A stretch of DNA of 64,000 bases from Pseudomonas psychrophila HA-4. Its GTDB lineage: Bacteria > Pseudomonadota > Gammaproteobacteria > Pseudomonadales > Pseudomonadaceae. Positions within the stretch are counted from its first letter, which is position 1. Every line of letters begins with the position of its first letter. The position numbers and the translations under genes were made by a program. This document shows positions 26,572 through 35,963 of this stretch, in pieces. The stretch is from positions 62,001-126,000 of the forward strand of contig NZ_ALJC01000128.1 in the NCBI RefSeq assembly GCF_000282975.1. Direction: 5' to 3'. Below the pieces are notes generated by a model that saw nothing but the letters and a program-made list of their open reading frames with translations, was not told the origin of the DNA and made no database searches.

Positions 26572-27555
26572 ATGGCGAAACGTTTGATTGCATTGTTGGG
26601 ATTATTGGCGGCGTGCACCGCTCTACAGGCAGCAGAACATGGGGTTAAGGAGTTGAGCCCCGATCATCTAAAAATTGGCCCCGCCGAGTTGAGTGTCGGG
26701 TTGAGTCAAGACTGGAATCATCCACAACCCAACGTGCAACGTGCGCTGATTGTGATTCACGGGCGCTTGCGCAATGCCCAAACCTATTTGCACAGTGCCG
26801 AGCAGGCCGCGACACAGGCCGGACAGTTATCCACAACGCTGATCATCGCGCCGCAGTTTCTGAATGAGAGCGATGGCGGCCGCCATGCACTGCAGGACAA
26901 TGTGCTGCGCTGGCACGCCAATGACTGGATGGCCGGCGAGCCCGCCGTGAGCCCGACACCCGTGAGTTCGTATGCCGCGCTGGATCAGATTCTTCAGCGT
27001 CTCGGCGACCGCAAACGCTTCCCTGATTTGCGCGAAGTGGTGATTGCCGGGCACTCCGGCGGTGCTCAAGTGGTGCAGCGCTACGCCTTGACCACTGAGG
27101 CAGACAAATCACTGGAAAGCGAAGGCATCAAAGTCCGCTACGTGATCGCCAACCCATCGTCCTACGCGTATTTCAATGCGCAACGTCCGGTTGTAGGTTT
27201 TGACCCAGCAACCTGCCCTGGTTTCAACACGTGGAAATATGGGCTCAAGGACTTACCGACCTACGCAGAAGGGCAAAAACACCACCTGCTTGAGCAGGCC
27301 TACACGAGCCGTGACATTACCTATCTGCTGGGCGCCAAAGACACTGACCCCAACCACCCGGCATTGGACAAAAGCTGCGAAGCCGAGGCTCAAGGCGCAT
27401 ACCGCTTGATACGCGGGCATAACTATTTTGACTACTTAAGCCAACGTCATCCGCAAGGGCTTAATCAGCGGTTGGTTGAAGTGCCAGGCGTTGGGCACAA
27501 CGGCGATCAGATGTTCACCTCGCCAGAGGGGCAAAAGGCACTTTTCGGCAAATAA
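26572..27555 (+). CDS. Secreted alpha/beta-hydrolase-like protein
   Basis: A 327-residue hydrolase-fold protein. The N-terminus is a signal sequence; it contains LAAC at residues 12-15, which fits a lipobox, but an ordinary signal-peptidase I site after LQA is also possible. A nucleophile elbow GHSGGAQVV lies near 161, an acid candidate in GAKDTDPNHP near 260, and a histidine in GVGHNGDQMF near 309. It begins at the base after the metallopeptidase stop, suggesting that the two work together in the envelope. The substrate is unknown. Confidence 0.75.
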   Translation: MAKRLIALLGLLAACTALQAAEHGVKELSPDHLKIGPAELSVGLSQDWNHPQPNVQRALIVIHGRLRNAQTYLHSAEQAATQAGQLSTTLIIAPQFLNESDGGRHALQDNVLRWHANDWMAGEPAVSPTPVSSYAALDQILQRLGDRKRFPDLREVVIAGHSGGAQVVQRYALTTEADKSLESEGIKVRYVIANPSSYAYFNAQRPVVGFDPATCPGFNTWKYGLKDLPTYAEGQKHHLLEQAYTSRDITYLLGAKDTDPNHPALDKSCEAEAQGAYRLIRGHNYFDYLSQRHPQGLNQRLVEVPGVGHNGDQMFTSPEGQKALFGK

Positions 27556-27561
27556 TGGCCC

Positions 27562-27682
27562 CTGTAGGAGCGCAATGTTGTTCACTTAAGCGATTTCTGC
27601 CTCTGTCGGAACGAGCTTGCTCGCGATCTTTTGATCTTTAAAAGATCGCGAGGCAACCGAGCGTCGACCGGCTGCTCCTACA
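27562..27682. repeat. REP-like element downstream of the hydrolase gene
   Basis: Outer arms tgtaggagcg and ctgctcctaca enclose a strong inner palindrome, cgcgatctt...aaaagatcgcg, at 27622-27650. It fills most of the gap between convergent genes. Elements at 30951 and 32331 share the gtcgaccggctgctcctac flank and the same core. Confidence 0.75.
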
Positions 27683-27690
27683 GCGGTTTT

Positions 27691-28281
27691 TTAGTCGAGC
27701 ATGCGATGCAGTTCGCGGCAATCTTTGACGTGCCAGTCGGTCAATTCAGGCCACGGGTTTTCCGGGACGTTGACCAGCACGGTCTTGCTGCCTGCCGCCC
27801 GGCCACATTCCAGGTCAAAGCGGTAATCACCCACCATCACCATGTTCGCCGGGGCCACACCCCACGCCTGCGCCAGTTGCAACAAGCCGTCTGGGTCGGG
27901 TTTGTGCACAGCATTGTCGCGGCCCAAGACGTCCTGCGGGGCAAAGCATTCCCCCAAACCAATGGCCTTTAGCGTGATATGCGCCAACGCTTGGGCATTG
28001 CGGGTCAGCACGCCCAAGCGATAACCCCGAGCGGCCAAGTCACGCACCAACTCGACAGCACCCGGCGCAGGCGTAGAAGCCAACGCCAGCTCGCGTTCGT
28101 GCTCCAGCAACCAAGCATGCTTGGCGGCCGCTTCATCAGCAGGCAAGCCGTTGAGGTGGGTCAAGATGTCGTCTTCGGCCGCAATACCCAGCGCCTGACG
28201 AATCGCGGCGAAGTCATGTACGGCGATGGTCAGGGTGCCGTCCATGTCGAATACCCAGTGATTGATGTCCTTGAGTGTCAT
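27691..28281 (-). CDS. HAD-family hydrolase
   Basis: A 196-residue haloacid-dehalogenase phosphatase, probably of the phosphoglycolate-phosphatase-like group. Motif I is VFDMDGTLT at residues 9-17 (two Asp), motif II is VLTRNA, motif III uses the Lys of HKPDPDG, and motif IV is MVGDYRFD. The substrate is not evident. Its ATG overlaps the TGA of tesB by 4 nt, so the two are translationally coupled. Confidence 0.87.
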   Translation of the reverse strand: MTLKDINHWVFDMDGTLTIAVHDFAAIRQALGIAAEDDILTHLNGLPADEAAAKHAWLLEHERELALASTPAPGAVELVRDLAARGYRLGVLTRNAQALAHITLKAIGLGECFAPQDVLGRDNAVHKPDPDGLLQLAQAWGVAPANMVMVGDYRFDLECGRAAGSKTVLVNVPENPWPELTDWHVKDCRELHRMLD

Positions 28282-29147
28282 GCCCAGTCCTTGCGGTGGC
28301 GGATCAAACCTTCCTGAGTCACCGAGGCGACCAGTTTGCCGGCACGGTTGAAAATACTGCCACGGGAGAACCCGCGAGAATTACCGGCCCATGGGCTGTC
28401 CATGGCATAGAGCAGCCACTCGTCGGTGCGCAGCTCACCGTGGAACCACAGCGCGTGGTCCAAGCTGGCCACCTGCATATCCTTTTGCCACACACCCTTG
28501 CCATGGGGCAGCATCGAGGTGGTCAACAAGCCGAAGTCCGACGCGTACGCCAGCAGGTATTTGTGCAGGGCCAAGTTGTCGGGCAACGTACCGTCAGCGC
28601 GGAACCACACATACTTGATGGGGTCGCTGACCGCAGGGTTGAACGGATCTTCGCTCACCACAGGACGCACTTCGATGGGCTTGGCGCACAGCAATTTTTC
28701 ACGCATCGACTCAGGGATAAGGTGCGCACTCTGGCGAATCATATCCAGTTCGGATGGCAGGTTCTCCGGGCCCACCACGTCAGGCATCGCCGTTTGATGC
28801 TCAAAGCCGCCCTCATCGTATTGAAACGAGGCGCTGCTGGTGAAAATCGGCTGGCCCTTCTGGATCGCGGTCACCCGGCGCGTGCTGAAACTGCCGCCGT
28901 CACGCACCCGGTCAACCTGGTAAACCACTGGCAGGCTGGCATCGCCCGGCCGCAAAAAATAGCCGTGCATCGAGTGCACGTGGCGAGCATCTTCAACGGT
29001 CTGGCTCATGGCCGACAATGACTGCCCAAGCACCTGACCGCCGAACAACTGACGAAAGCCTAAATCCTGGCTGCTGCCACGAAAGAGGTTTTCTTCAATC
29101 GGTTCCAGGGTCAGCAAATTGACCAGATCATCCAACACTTGGCTCAT
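28278..29147 (-). CDS. tesB: Acyl-CoA thioesterase II
   Basis: A 289-residue double-hotdog thioesterase that hydrolyses acyl-CoA to free fatty acid and CoA. The N-terminal signature LFRGSSQDLGFRQLFGGQVLGQ and GYFLRPGD are typical, and the C-terminal hotdog contains MQVASLDHALWFH and DEWLLYAMDSPWAG. Length matches E. coli TesB (286). It is the upstream gene of a pair with the HAD hydrolase. Confidence 0.93.
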   Translation of the reverse strand: MSQVLDDLVNLLTLEPIEENLFRGSSQDLGFRQLFGGQVLGQSLSAMSQTVEDARHVHSMHGYFLRPGDASLPVVYQVDRVRDGGSFSTRRVTAIQKGQPIFTSSASFQYDEGGFEHQTAMPDVVGPENLPSELDMIRQSAHLIPESMREKLLCAKPIEVRPVVSEDPFNPAVSDPIKYVWFRADGTLPDNLALHKYLLAYASDFGLLTTSMLPHGKGVWQKDMQVASLDHALWFHGELRTDEWLLYAMDSPWAGNSRGFSRGSIFNRAGKLVASVTQEGLIRHRKDWA

Positions 29148-29247
29148 TCAGACTCTCCTCACACAGAGCAATGCCGTCGTAATCTTCGCTACGTCGGCCA
29201 ACAAAATTTTGGCATCGCCACAAACGCAAGGTTCGAAAGCGGCCGAT

Positions 29248-29817
29248 TTAACCGTGTAACGTTTCCAGCCACTGTGCCCGCGAAATGCGATACAGCACAT
29301 GCGGCCTTAGTGGATGGCCTTCAACCAGCTCGGGATGCTCGAAATCCCCTTCGAGGTCTCGATGCATGCCGATCGCTTGCATGACCTTTTGCGAAGGTAG
29401 ATTCGACTGGCTGGTAAACGACACCACTTGATCCAGCGCCAAGCGATCAAAAGCACAGCGCAACGCCGTCCAGGCCGCTTCACTGGCGTATCCGAAGCCC
29501 CAATGTTCTGGAGCCAGTCGCCAGCCTATTTCAACCGCTGGGGTGAATGCAGCGGCAAAACTGACATTCATTAGCCCGGTAAAGCCAATAAAAGCGCCAG
29601 TGTCCTTGCGTTCGACCGCCCACATCCCGTAGCCGTATTCCGCAAAATGACCACGAACCCGGCCAATCGCTGCAGCACTTTCAAGACGGCTCAAGAGCGC
29701 AGGAAAATAACGCATCACCTGCGGGTTGGCGCACATGGCCGCGAATTCCGGCAGGTCGGTGTCGCGCCAAGGACGCATGCGCAACCGAGGGCTTTCCAGC
29801 TCTTGAATCGGATCCAT
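29248..29817 (-). CDS. GNAT-family N-acetyltransferase
   Basis: A 189-residue acetyltransferase of the RimJ/RimL type. The first strand LESPRLRMRPWRDTDLPEFA and the acetyl-CoA loop region WRLAPEHWGFGYASEAAW (about 90-108) are characteristic, and the end NLPSQKVMQAIGMHRD is the usual final element. The amino acceptor, a protein N-terminus, antibiotic or small molecule, cannot be told. It is a single gene. Confidence 0.87.
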   Translation of the reverse strand: MDPIQELESPRLRMRPWRDTDLPEFAAMCANPQVMRYFPALLSRLESAAAIGRVRGHFAEYGYGMWAVERKDTGAFIGFTGLMNVSFAAAFTPAVEIGWRLAPEHWGFGYASEAAWTALRCAFDRLALDQVVSFTSQSNLPSQKVMQAIGMHRDLEGDFEHPELVEGHPLRPHVLYRISRAQWLETLHG

Positions 29818-29907
29818 CGGGCCTCTCCATGTGTTACCGAGCTTTTCGCATGTCGAGCAGTGTACAGCGCTGTTAATATCCAGCGCTCGCTCCTACGTTA
29901 AATCCAT

Positions 29908-30828
29908 ATGCCAGTACCGCTGATTTACCACGAAGACTACAGCCCGGAATTCCCGCCGGAGCATCGCTTCCCTATGGACAAGTTTCGTCTGTTGCGCGAT
30001 CACTTGGTCGAGAGCGGGTTGACCCGTGACGCCGACTTGTTGCGCCCCGAACTGTGCCCTGTGGATATCCTCGCGCTGGCCCATGATCGTGCCTATATCG
30101 AGCGCTACATGGCGGGCGAACTGGCCCGTGAAGATCAACGTCGTCTAGGCCTGCCTTGGAGCGAAGCCCTTGCGCGGCGGACCATTCGCGCAGTAGGCGG
30201 CTCGTTGCTCGCCGCCGAGCAGGCGCTGGAACATGGGCTGGCCTGCCACTTGGCCGGCGGCACCCATCACGCGCACTACGATCACCCGGCCGGTTTTTGC
30301 ATCTTTAACGACTTGGCCGTCATCAGCCGCTACTTGCTGGAAAGTGGCCGGGTGAACCGTGTATTGATTTTCGACTGCGATGTGCACCAAGGCGACGGCA
30401 CAGCGCGGATTCTTGAACATACACCGGACGCGATTACCGTCTCCCTGCACTGCGAAAAGAATTTTCCGGCGCGTAAAGCACAAAGCGACTGGGACATAGG
30501 CCTGCCCATGGGCATGGGAGATAGCGAGTATTTACAGGTCGTCGACGAGGCACTGAACTATCTATTGCCGCTGTATCAACCGGACTTGGTGCTGTACGAC
30601 GCAGGCGTCGATGTGCACAAAGACGACGCGCTCGGCTATTTAAAGCTGACCGATGCTGGTGTAGCCGCGCGGGACGAAAGCGTGATGCGTCATTGTCTGG
30701 GCCGCGATATACCGGTGGTCGGCGTAATTGGCGGCGGCTACAGCAAAGACCGCAAAGCCTTGGCGCGTCGGCATGGGATCTTGCACCACAGCGCACAAAA
30801 GGTCTGGCTGTCATCCGGTTGTCATTAA
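29908..30828 (+). CDS. Histone-deacetylase-family amidohydrolase
   Basis: A 306-residue zinc-dependent deacetylase of the class II/AcuC-like bacterial group. Catalytic motifs are GGTHHAHYDHPAGFCIFNDL (active-site His pair, about 111-130), DCDVHQGDGT (zinc ligands Asp and His, about 155-164) and a third-ligand region VLYDAGVDVHKDD near 229. Natural substrates of these bacterial enzymes are acetylated small molecules or proteins. It lies alone between the GNAT gene (divergent) and a flavoprotein. Confidence 0.92.
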   Translation: MPVPLIYHEDYSPEFPPEHRFPMDKFRLLRDHLVESGLTRDADLLRPELCPVDILALAHDRAYIERYMAGELAREDQRRLGLPWSEALARRTIRAVGGSLLAAEQALEHGLACHLAGGTHHAHYDHPAGFCIFNDLAVISRYLLESGRVNRVLIFDCDVHQGDGTARILEHTPDAITVSLHCEKNFPARKAQSDWDIGLPMGMGDSEYLQVVDEALNYLLPLYQPDLVLYDAGVDVHKDDALGYLKLTDAGVAARDESVMRHCLGRDIPVVGVIGGGYSKDRKALARRHGILHHSAQKVWLSSGCH

Positions 30829-30950
30829 CGTGTGAGCTTTTTACCCACAATGCCTGTGGAACTGCCTGTGGATAACCTGAGCGAAAGCCCTTGCAGGCCA
30901 CAGCGCACATGGCCTGCAAGAAGCTGTACGTTTTTCATACAACCCTTGCC

Positions 30951-31036
30951 TGTGTAGGAGCAGCCGGTCGACGCTCGATTGCCTTGTGATCTTTAAAAAG
31001 ATCAAAAGATCGCCAGGCAAGCTCGCGCCTACACAG
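30951..31036. repeat. REP-like element
   Basis: Outer arms tgtgtaggagc and gcctacaca flank ggtcgacgctcgattgcc and the core gatctttaaaaagatc. It lies in the 267-nt gap upstream of the flavoprotein gene, in which I see no other structure. Confidence 0.75.
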
Positions 31037-31095
31037 GGTATTGGGTGTTCCTCAGGTAGAATGCGCGACTTATTTCGCCGATTTGCAGCCTTGCC

Positions 31096-32334
31096 ATGAC
31101 TCAGCCCACGACCTCCCCTTCCCCGCACGTCGCCATTATTGGCGGTGGCCCCGCCGGTTTGATGGCCGCCGAAGTGCTGAGCCAAGCGGGTGTGCAGGTT
31201 GATCTGTATGACGGCATGCCGTCGGTGGGGCGCAAGTTTTTGCTGGCCGGCGTCGGCGGTATGAACATCACCCACTCCGAAGCGTACCCGGCATTTTTGT
31301 CACGCTACGCCGAACGGGCACCGAACATGGCACCGCTGCTGCGGGCGTTTGATGCCGACGCTTTGTGCCAGTGGATTCATGAACTGGGCATCGAAACCTT
31401 CGTCGGCAGCTCCGGTCGGGTGTTCCCCACCGACATGAAAGCCGCCCCCTTGCTGCGCGCTTGGCTAAAGCGCTTGCGCGAAGCGGGTGTCGTTATCCAC
31501 ACCCGCCATCGCTGGTTGGGTTGGCAAGCGGAAGGTCAGTTGCGCATCGACAGCCCCGAAGGCGCAAAGCAGCTCAAGCCCGACGCGGTGTTGTTGGCAT
31601 TGGGCGGCGGCAGTTGGGCACGGTTGGGGTCTGATGGTGCATGGATGCCCTTGCTGGCAGAGCGCGGGGTCGAACTGGCGCCGTTGCAACCGAGCAATTG
31701 CGGGTTTGATGTCACAAGCTGGAGCGACGTACTGCGCAGCAAATTTGCGGGAGCACCGCTCAAGAACATCGCTATAGCACTTGAGCACCGCACGCCGCGT
31801 TTAGGCGAATGCGTGATCACCGCCAGCGGCATTGAAGGCAGTTTGATTTATGCCTGGTCTGCACCGATTCGCGAAACGATCAACCAGCACGGCGCGGCCA
31901 CGATTCTGATCGACCTGTTGCCGAACAAGGCTGTGGATAAAGTCGCCGCAGCGCTGGCCAAGCCACGCGGCTCACGCTCCATGAGCAAACATTTGCACAG
32001 CCAACTGGGTCTGGACGGCGTAAAAGCGGCGTTGTTGCGCGAACTGGCCCCGGCAGAAGACTTCAATGACCCGACGCAGTTGGCCAAAGCGATCAAAGCG
32101 TTGCCACTGACACTGACCCAAGCGCGTCCCTTGGACGAAGCCATCAGCAGCGCGGGCGGTGTGCGATTTGAGGCGTTGGATGAAAACCTAATGCTAAAGG
32201 CGTTGCCGGGGGTGTTCTGCGCAGGCGAGATGCTGGATTGGGAAGCCCCCACCGGCGGCTATTTGCTCACGGGCTGTTTTGCCAGCGGCCGGGCGGCCGG
32301 GCTGGGTATCTTAAGCTGGCTTCAAACTCTGTAG
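31096..32334 (+). CDS. TIGR03862-type flavoprotein (HI0933 family)
   Basis: A 412-residue FAD-binding protein of the HI0933/YhiN superfamily. The N-terminal dinucleotide motif IIGGGPAGLMAAEVLSQAG lies at residues 14-32, followed by GRKFLLAGVGGMNITHSE, characteristic of the family; near the end lies the second FAD contact, VFCAGEMLDWEAPTGGYLL. The family lacks an established physiological reaction; some members are linked to tRNA or redox roles without proof. It is a single gene flanked by REP elements on both sides. Confidence 0.87.
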   Translation: MTQPTTSPSPHVAIIGGGPAGLMAAEVLSQAGVQVDLYDGMPSVGRKFLLAGVGGMNITHSEAYPAFLSRYAERAPNMAPLLRAFDADALCQWIHELGIETFVGSSGRVFPTDMKAAPLLRAWLKRLREAGVVIHTRHRWLGWQAEGQLRIDSPEGAKQLKPDAVLLALGGGSWARLGSDGAWMPLLAERGVELAPLQPSNCGFDVTSWSDVLRSKFAGAPLKNIAIALEHRTPRLGECVITASGIEGSLIYAWSAPIRETINQHGAATILIDLLPNKAVDKVAAALAKPRGSRSMSKHLHSQLGLDGVKAALLRELAPAEDFNDPTQLAKAIKALPLTLTQARPLDEAISSAGGVRFEALDENLMLKALPGVFCAGEMLDWEAPTGGYLLTGCFASGRAAGLGILSWLQTL

Positions 32335-32407
32335 GAGCAGCCGGTCGACGCTCGATTGCTCGCGATCTTTTGATCTTTTAAAAGACCGCGAGCAAGCCTG
32401 CTCCCAC
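32331..32407. repeat. REP-like element after the flavoprotein gene
   Basis: Starts within the stop codon region (gtaggagcagccggtcgacg) and ends ctgctccca, with the core cgcgatctt...aaaagaccgcg. It separates the convergent flavoprotein and rhlE genes. Confidence 0.75.
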
Positions 32408-32423
32408 CATTGAAGGCTTTGTA

Positions 32424-33761
32424 TTAAGGCTTGCGCTTGCGCGGGCCGGTGTTGAAAACCGGAACCTTGCGCACTGGCTTAACCGACGGCTCTGCCGGAG
32501 CCGCTTCGCCGCTGTCCACCCACTTACCGAGGTTGCGCTTGCCGCCACCGCCTGAGGTTTTAGGCTTTTTCGGTTTCTTCGGCTTTTTGATCACCTGACC
32601 CGATGCATCAGTTTCCGGCACGCGGTGCTCGGGTTCGAAGTCTTGCTCTTCGTGGCGCGGCAAGGTCTGACGCGTGAGCATCTCAATCGCCGACAGCATG
32701 TTCACTTCATCGGCACAGACCAGCGAAATGGCTTCGCCTTTCTGACCTGCACGGCCGGTACGACCAATGCGGTGAATGTAGTCTTCAGCCACGATTGGCA
32801 AATCGAAGTTGACTACCAAAGGCAGGTCTTCAATGTCCAGCCCGCGTGCCGCTACGTCGGTGGCGACCAAAATCTGCACTTCGCTGGCCTTGAAACGATC
32901 CAGCGCACGTTGGCGCGTAGCTTGTGGCTTGTCGCCATGAATGCCGTCAGCGTTAACGCCCAGACCTTGCAGCTTGCCCACCAACTCATCCACACCGTTA
33001 CGGGTTTTGGCGAACACCAGAACTTGTTTCCAGTGCTGGGTGCGTAACAGGTGCAAAAACAGCTCTGGCTTGCGCTTTTTATCGACCGGGATAACCCATT
33101 GCTTAACACTGCTGGCCGCCACGTTGCGCGGGCTGACTTCGATACTCAGCGGGTTGTCGAGCATCTGCTCGGCCAACAGGCGGATCGCGTCGGAGAACGT
33201 AGCCGAGAACAGCAGGGTCTGACGTTTTTTTGGCAATGCACGATAAATGTCGCGCAGCTCTTCGGAAAAACCGAGGTCGAGCATGCGGTCAGCTTCGTCC
33301 AGAATCAGGGTTTGCAGTTGGTTGAACTTGATCGCCTTCTGGCGATACAGATCGAGCAAACGGCCTGGCGTGGCAACCAGTACATCAACACCTTTGCGCA
33401 TTTTCATCATTTGCGGGTTGATGCTAACGCCGCCGTACACCGCATACGTGCTCAACGGCAGGTGCTCGGCGTACTGGCGAATGCTCTCGTGAACCTGTTC
33501 GGCCAACTCGCGGGTCGGCACCAAAACCAGCGCGCGCACCGAGTTGCTGGCAACTGTCGGGCCTTCCATGGTCAGCGATTGCAACAACGGCAGGGCAAAG
33601 CCGCCGGTTTTGCCGGTGCCGGTTTGGGCCGCCGCCATCAGGTCGCGGCCAGCCAGCACTGCGGGAATCGCTTGGGCCTGAACCGGGGTTGGGGTCTTGT
33701 AGCCAAGCGTCTCAAGGGCGCGCAGCAAGGGTTCGATCAGGCCAAGGGTGGCGAATGTCAT
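32424..33761 (-). CDS. rhlE: DEAD-box RNA helicase, RhlE type
   Basis: A 445-residue ATP-dependent RNA helicase. In order: Q motif with GYKTPTPVQAQAIP (about 21-34), motif I AAQTGTGKT, motif Ia PTRELAEQ, motif II DEAD, motif III SATFS, motif V ATDVAARGLD and motif VI HRIGRTGRAG. The C-terminal tail is basic and low in complexity (KKPKKPKKPK), as in RhlE proteins that bind RNA and ribosomes. It is a single gene on the minus strand. Confidence 0.9.
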   Translation of the reverse strand: MTFATLGLIEPLLRALETLGYKTPTPVQAQAIPAVLAGRDLMAAAQTGTGKTGGFALPLLQSLTMEGPTVASNSVRALVLVPTRELAEQVHESIRQYAEHLPLSTYAVYGGVSINPQMMKMRKGVDVLVATPGRLLDLYRQKAIKFNQLQTLILDEADRMLDLGFSEELRDIYRALPKKRQTLLFSATFSDAIRLLAEQMLDNPLSIEVSPRNVAASSVKQWVIPVDKKRKPELFLHLLRTQHWKQVLVFAKTRNGVDELVGKLQGLGVNADGIHGDKPQATRQRALDRFKASEVQILVATDVAARGLDIEDLPLVVNFDLPIVAEDYIHRIGRTGRAGQKGEAISLVCADEVNMLSAIEMLTRQTLPRHEEQDFEPEHRVPETDASGQVIKKPKKPKKPKTSGGGGKRNLGKWVDSGEAAPAEPSVKPVRKVPVFNTGPRKRKP

Positions 33762-33828
33762 GGGAATACCGTCGAAAAAGGTCAGCGCGGGTGTGCATAG
33801 GTTGCAATGGCGCGCAGTTTACCCTAAT

Positions 33829-34719
33829 TCAATCGGTTTTCTGCTTGCGCCACTGCGGCAACCCGATCAACACCACAGCGCTGATGATGACGGCCATCGC
33901 CGCGCACTCTTCAACGCCAATGGTTTCGCCCGCAAAAGCGATGCCCAACATCACCGCCACAGCCGGGTTGACGTAGGCATAGCTGGTGGCGGCGGCTGGG
34001 CGCACGTTTTTGAGCAGGTACATGTAGGCGCTGAAAGCGATGATCGAGCCGAAGAACACCAGATACAGCAGCGCGCCCCAACCGGCAGCGGTTGGCAGTT
34101 GGGTCATGCGCTCGCCACTTAAAAGGCTACCCAGCAGCAGCATCACGCCAGCACAGAGCATTTCAGCAGCGCTGGCCATTGGCCCGGCGGGCAACGGTAA
34201 ATGGCGGCTCCACACCGAACCAAAGGCCCAGGCCGCAGCGGCAAATAGAATCATCGCCGCGCCCAGCGGGCTGGCTTGCAAGTTGGAGCCGAGGTTAAGC
34301 ATGCCAATACCGATCAGGCCGAGGACGATCCCGGCCCATTCCAGACGGGTATTGCGCGCGCCCCAGAAGTAGCCAAACAGCAAGGTAAACAACGGCACAG
34401 TGGCCACGGCCAGCGCGGCAACGCCCGACGCCACACCCGAGTGCTCGGCCAGCGTCACGCCGCCATTACCGCAGGCCAGCAACAGAAAACCGATCATCGC
34501 GGCAGATCGCCACTGTACCGGGGTCGGTGCCGGCGCCCCACGCCAGCGCATAAAGCCATACATCAAAATGCCTGCCACGAGGAACCGCACCCCGGCCATC
34601 ATCAGCGGTGGCCACGACTCAATGCCAATTCGGATCACCAGATAGGTCGAACCCCAAATCACGTACAACGCAAAAAAAGCACCGATCAGTTGCAACGGGA
34701 AACGACGTGCGGCAGACAT
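33829..34719 (-). CDS. yedA: YedA-like EamA/DMT exporter
   Basis: A 296-residue membrane protein with ten predicted helices in two EamA repeats. The start LIGAFFALYVIWGSTYLVIRIGIESWPP is typical of YedA, an inner-membrane drug/metabolite exporter, and VNPAVAVMLGIAFAGE is the usual motif near the end. The substrate is unknown. It is divergent from nothing obvious and stands as a single gene after rhlE. Confidence 0.85.
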   Translation of the reverse strand: MSAARRFPLQLIGAFFALYVIWGSTYLVIRIGIESWPPLMMAGVRFLVAGILMYGFMRWRGAPAPTPVQWRSAAMIGFLLLACGNGGVTLAEHSGVASGVAALAVATVPLFTLLFGYFWGARNTRLEWAGIVLGLIGIGMLNLGSNLQASPLGAAMILFAAAAWAFGSVWSRHLPLPAGPMASAAEMLCAGVMLLLGSLLSGERMTQLPTAAGWGALLYLVFFGSIIAFSAYMYLLKNVRPAAATSYAYVNPAVAVMLGIAFAGETIGVEECAAMAVIISAVVLIGLPQWRKQKTD

Positions 34720-34845
34720 GGGGGCAGCTCGAAAGGCAAAGGCAGGGGACTGGGAATACTAGACAAAAGGTAGCGAAATAATAAGTAACAGAACGCACCA
34801 AAAGTGACCGTACACTTTGGTGCAGGTCATCCTGGAATAAACGCT

Positions 34846-35457
34846 CTAGAAACCGCGATAACGCTTCAGGTGTTCGTTGATCTTCGCCGCAGGGACTTTC
34901 TGCAAGCTGCACAGCAGATCGTGATTGAGCGCTTTCAAACCGTGTTTTTGCCGCAATTGCTGGGCCAGATAGGCGGTGAGGTTGGCCGCCATTTCAGCAT
35001 CGGCCATGGCCCGGTGAGCCTGACCCGTGTGGGGCAAATCGGCAAAGGTGGTGAGGGTGCCGAGTTTGTGGTTAGGCGCAGCCGGCATCAGACGTCGCGC
35101 CAGCAGCAACGAACAGGCAAAGTTCTGCAAACGGGTGCGCTTGATGCGGCCCATCTCGTAATCCCAAAACTTTTGGTCAAAGGAGGCGTTATGCGCCACC
35201 AGCGGGGTGATGCCCACAAATTCGTTGACCTCGTTCATCACCTGCTCCGCAGACGGCGCGGTGCGCAGCATGGCATTGCTGATGCCGGTCAGTTGTTCGA
35301 TAAACCCAGGCACCCGCACACCCGCGTTCATCAGGCTTTGGTAACGCTCGACGATGCGTCCCTGCTCAAGGATCACCACCGCAATTTCAGTGGCCCGGCA
35401 ACTGCTGCTCGGGGAAAGTCCGGTGGTTTCAAAGTCAATTACCGCGATGCGTTCCAA
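34846..35457 (-). CDS. DnaQ-like 3'-5' exonuclease
   Basis: A 203-residue DEDDh exonuclease. Exo I is VIDFETTGLSP (residues 6-16), Exo II HNASFDQKFWDYE (about 84-96) and Exo III HRAMADAEM (about 137-145), giving the full set of acidic residues plus His. It resembles the PolC-type exonuclease domain rather than the Pol III epsilon subunit. The start is TTG (MERIAVIDFE). It lies next to an NYN-domain protein on the same strand with a 29-nt gap, so two nucleic-acid enzymes may be co-transcribed. Confidence 0.87.
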   Translation of the reverse strand: MERIAVIDFETTGLSPSSSCRATEIAVVILEQGRIVERYQSLMNAGVRVPGFIEQLTGISNAMLRTAPSAEQVMNEVNEFVGITPLVAHNASFDQKFWDYEMGRIKRTRLQNFACSLLLARRLMPAAPNHKLGTLTTFADLPHTGQAHRAMADAEMAANLTAYLAQQLRQKHGLKALNHDLLCSLQKVPAAKINEHLKRYRGF

Positions 35458-35486
35458 ACCTGATCAATCCTGTAAAAAGTGGGGAG

Positions 35487-35963
35487 TTACTTGAGCAGCA
35501 AACTGCCTTCAATCGGCACGTAGCGAGTGGCCGCGCGGATCAATGAGTTGGCGGTCAGGCCAGGCACGCCGTAGGCCACGGTTTCAACCCCGTGCTTGCT
35601 GGCAATGCGCTCAAGCAGCAAGTCAAAGTCACCGTCACCCGAGGCCAGCACCACTTCGTCCACATTGGCGGCCGAATCCATGATGTCGATGGTGATGCCC
35701 ACGTCCCAATCGCCTTTGGCCGAGCCATCGCTGCGCTGGATGTAGGGTTTGAGTTTTACCGTGAAACCTAAGTTGCGCAGGATCTGCTGAAACTGCTGCT
35801 GCTTGCTGTCGCCCCGGTCAATCGCATAGGCGTAGGCCTCGACAATTTCCCCGCGCTTGCTGATATCAGCCCACAACGCGGCGTAATTGAAGTGGCAGCC
35901 ATAGGCTTGGCGAACCGTGTAATAGAGGTTCTGCACATCCGCGAAGACCGCAATTCTTTTCAC
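35487..35963 (-). CDS. NYN-domain protein (LabA/DUF88-like)
   Basis: A 158-residue PIN-like NYN domain, a fold of predicted RNases. The sequence shows VFADVQNLYYT at the N-terminus, KGDWDVGITIDIM in the middle and LASGDGDFDLLLERI towards the C-terminus; the aspartates in each are the expected metal-binding residues. The start is best placed at GTG 35963, which has AGG seven bases ahead; the TTG two codons earlier sits on top of that site. It precedes the exonuclease gene. Confidence 0.86.
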   Translation of the reverse strand: MKRIAVFADVQNLYYTVRQAYGCHFNYAALWADISKRGEIVEAYAYAIDRGDSKQQQFQQILRNLGFTVKLKPYIQRSDGSAKGDWDVGITIDIMDSAANVDEVVLASGDGDFDLLLERIASKHGVETVAYGVPGLTANSLIRAATRYVPIEGSLLLK

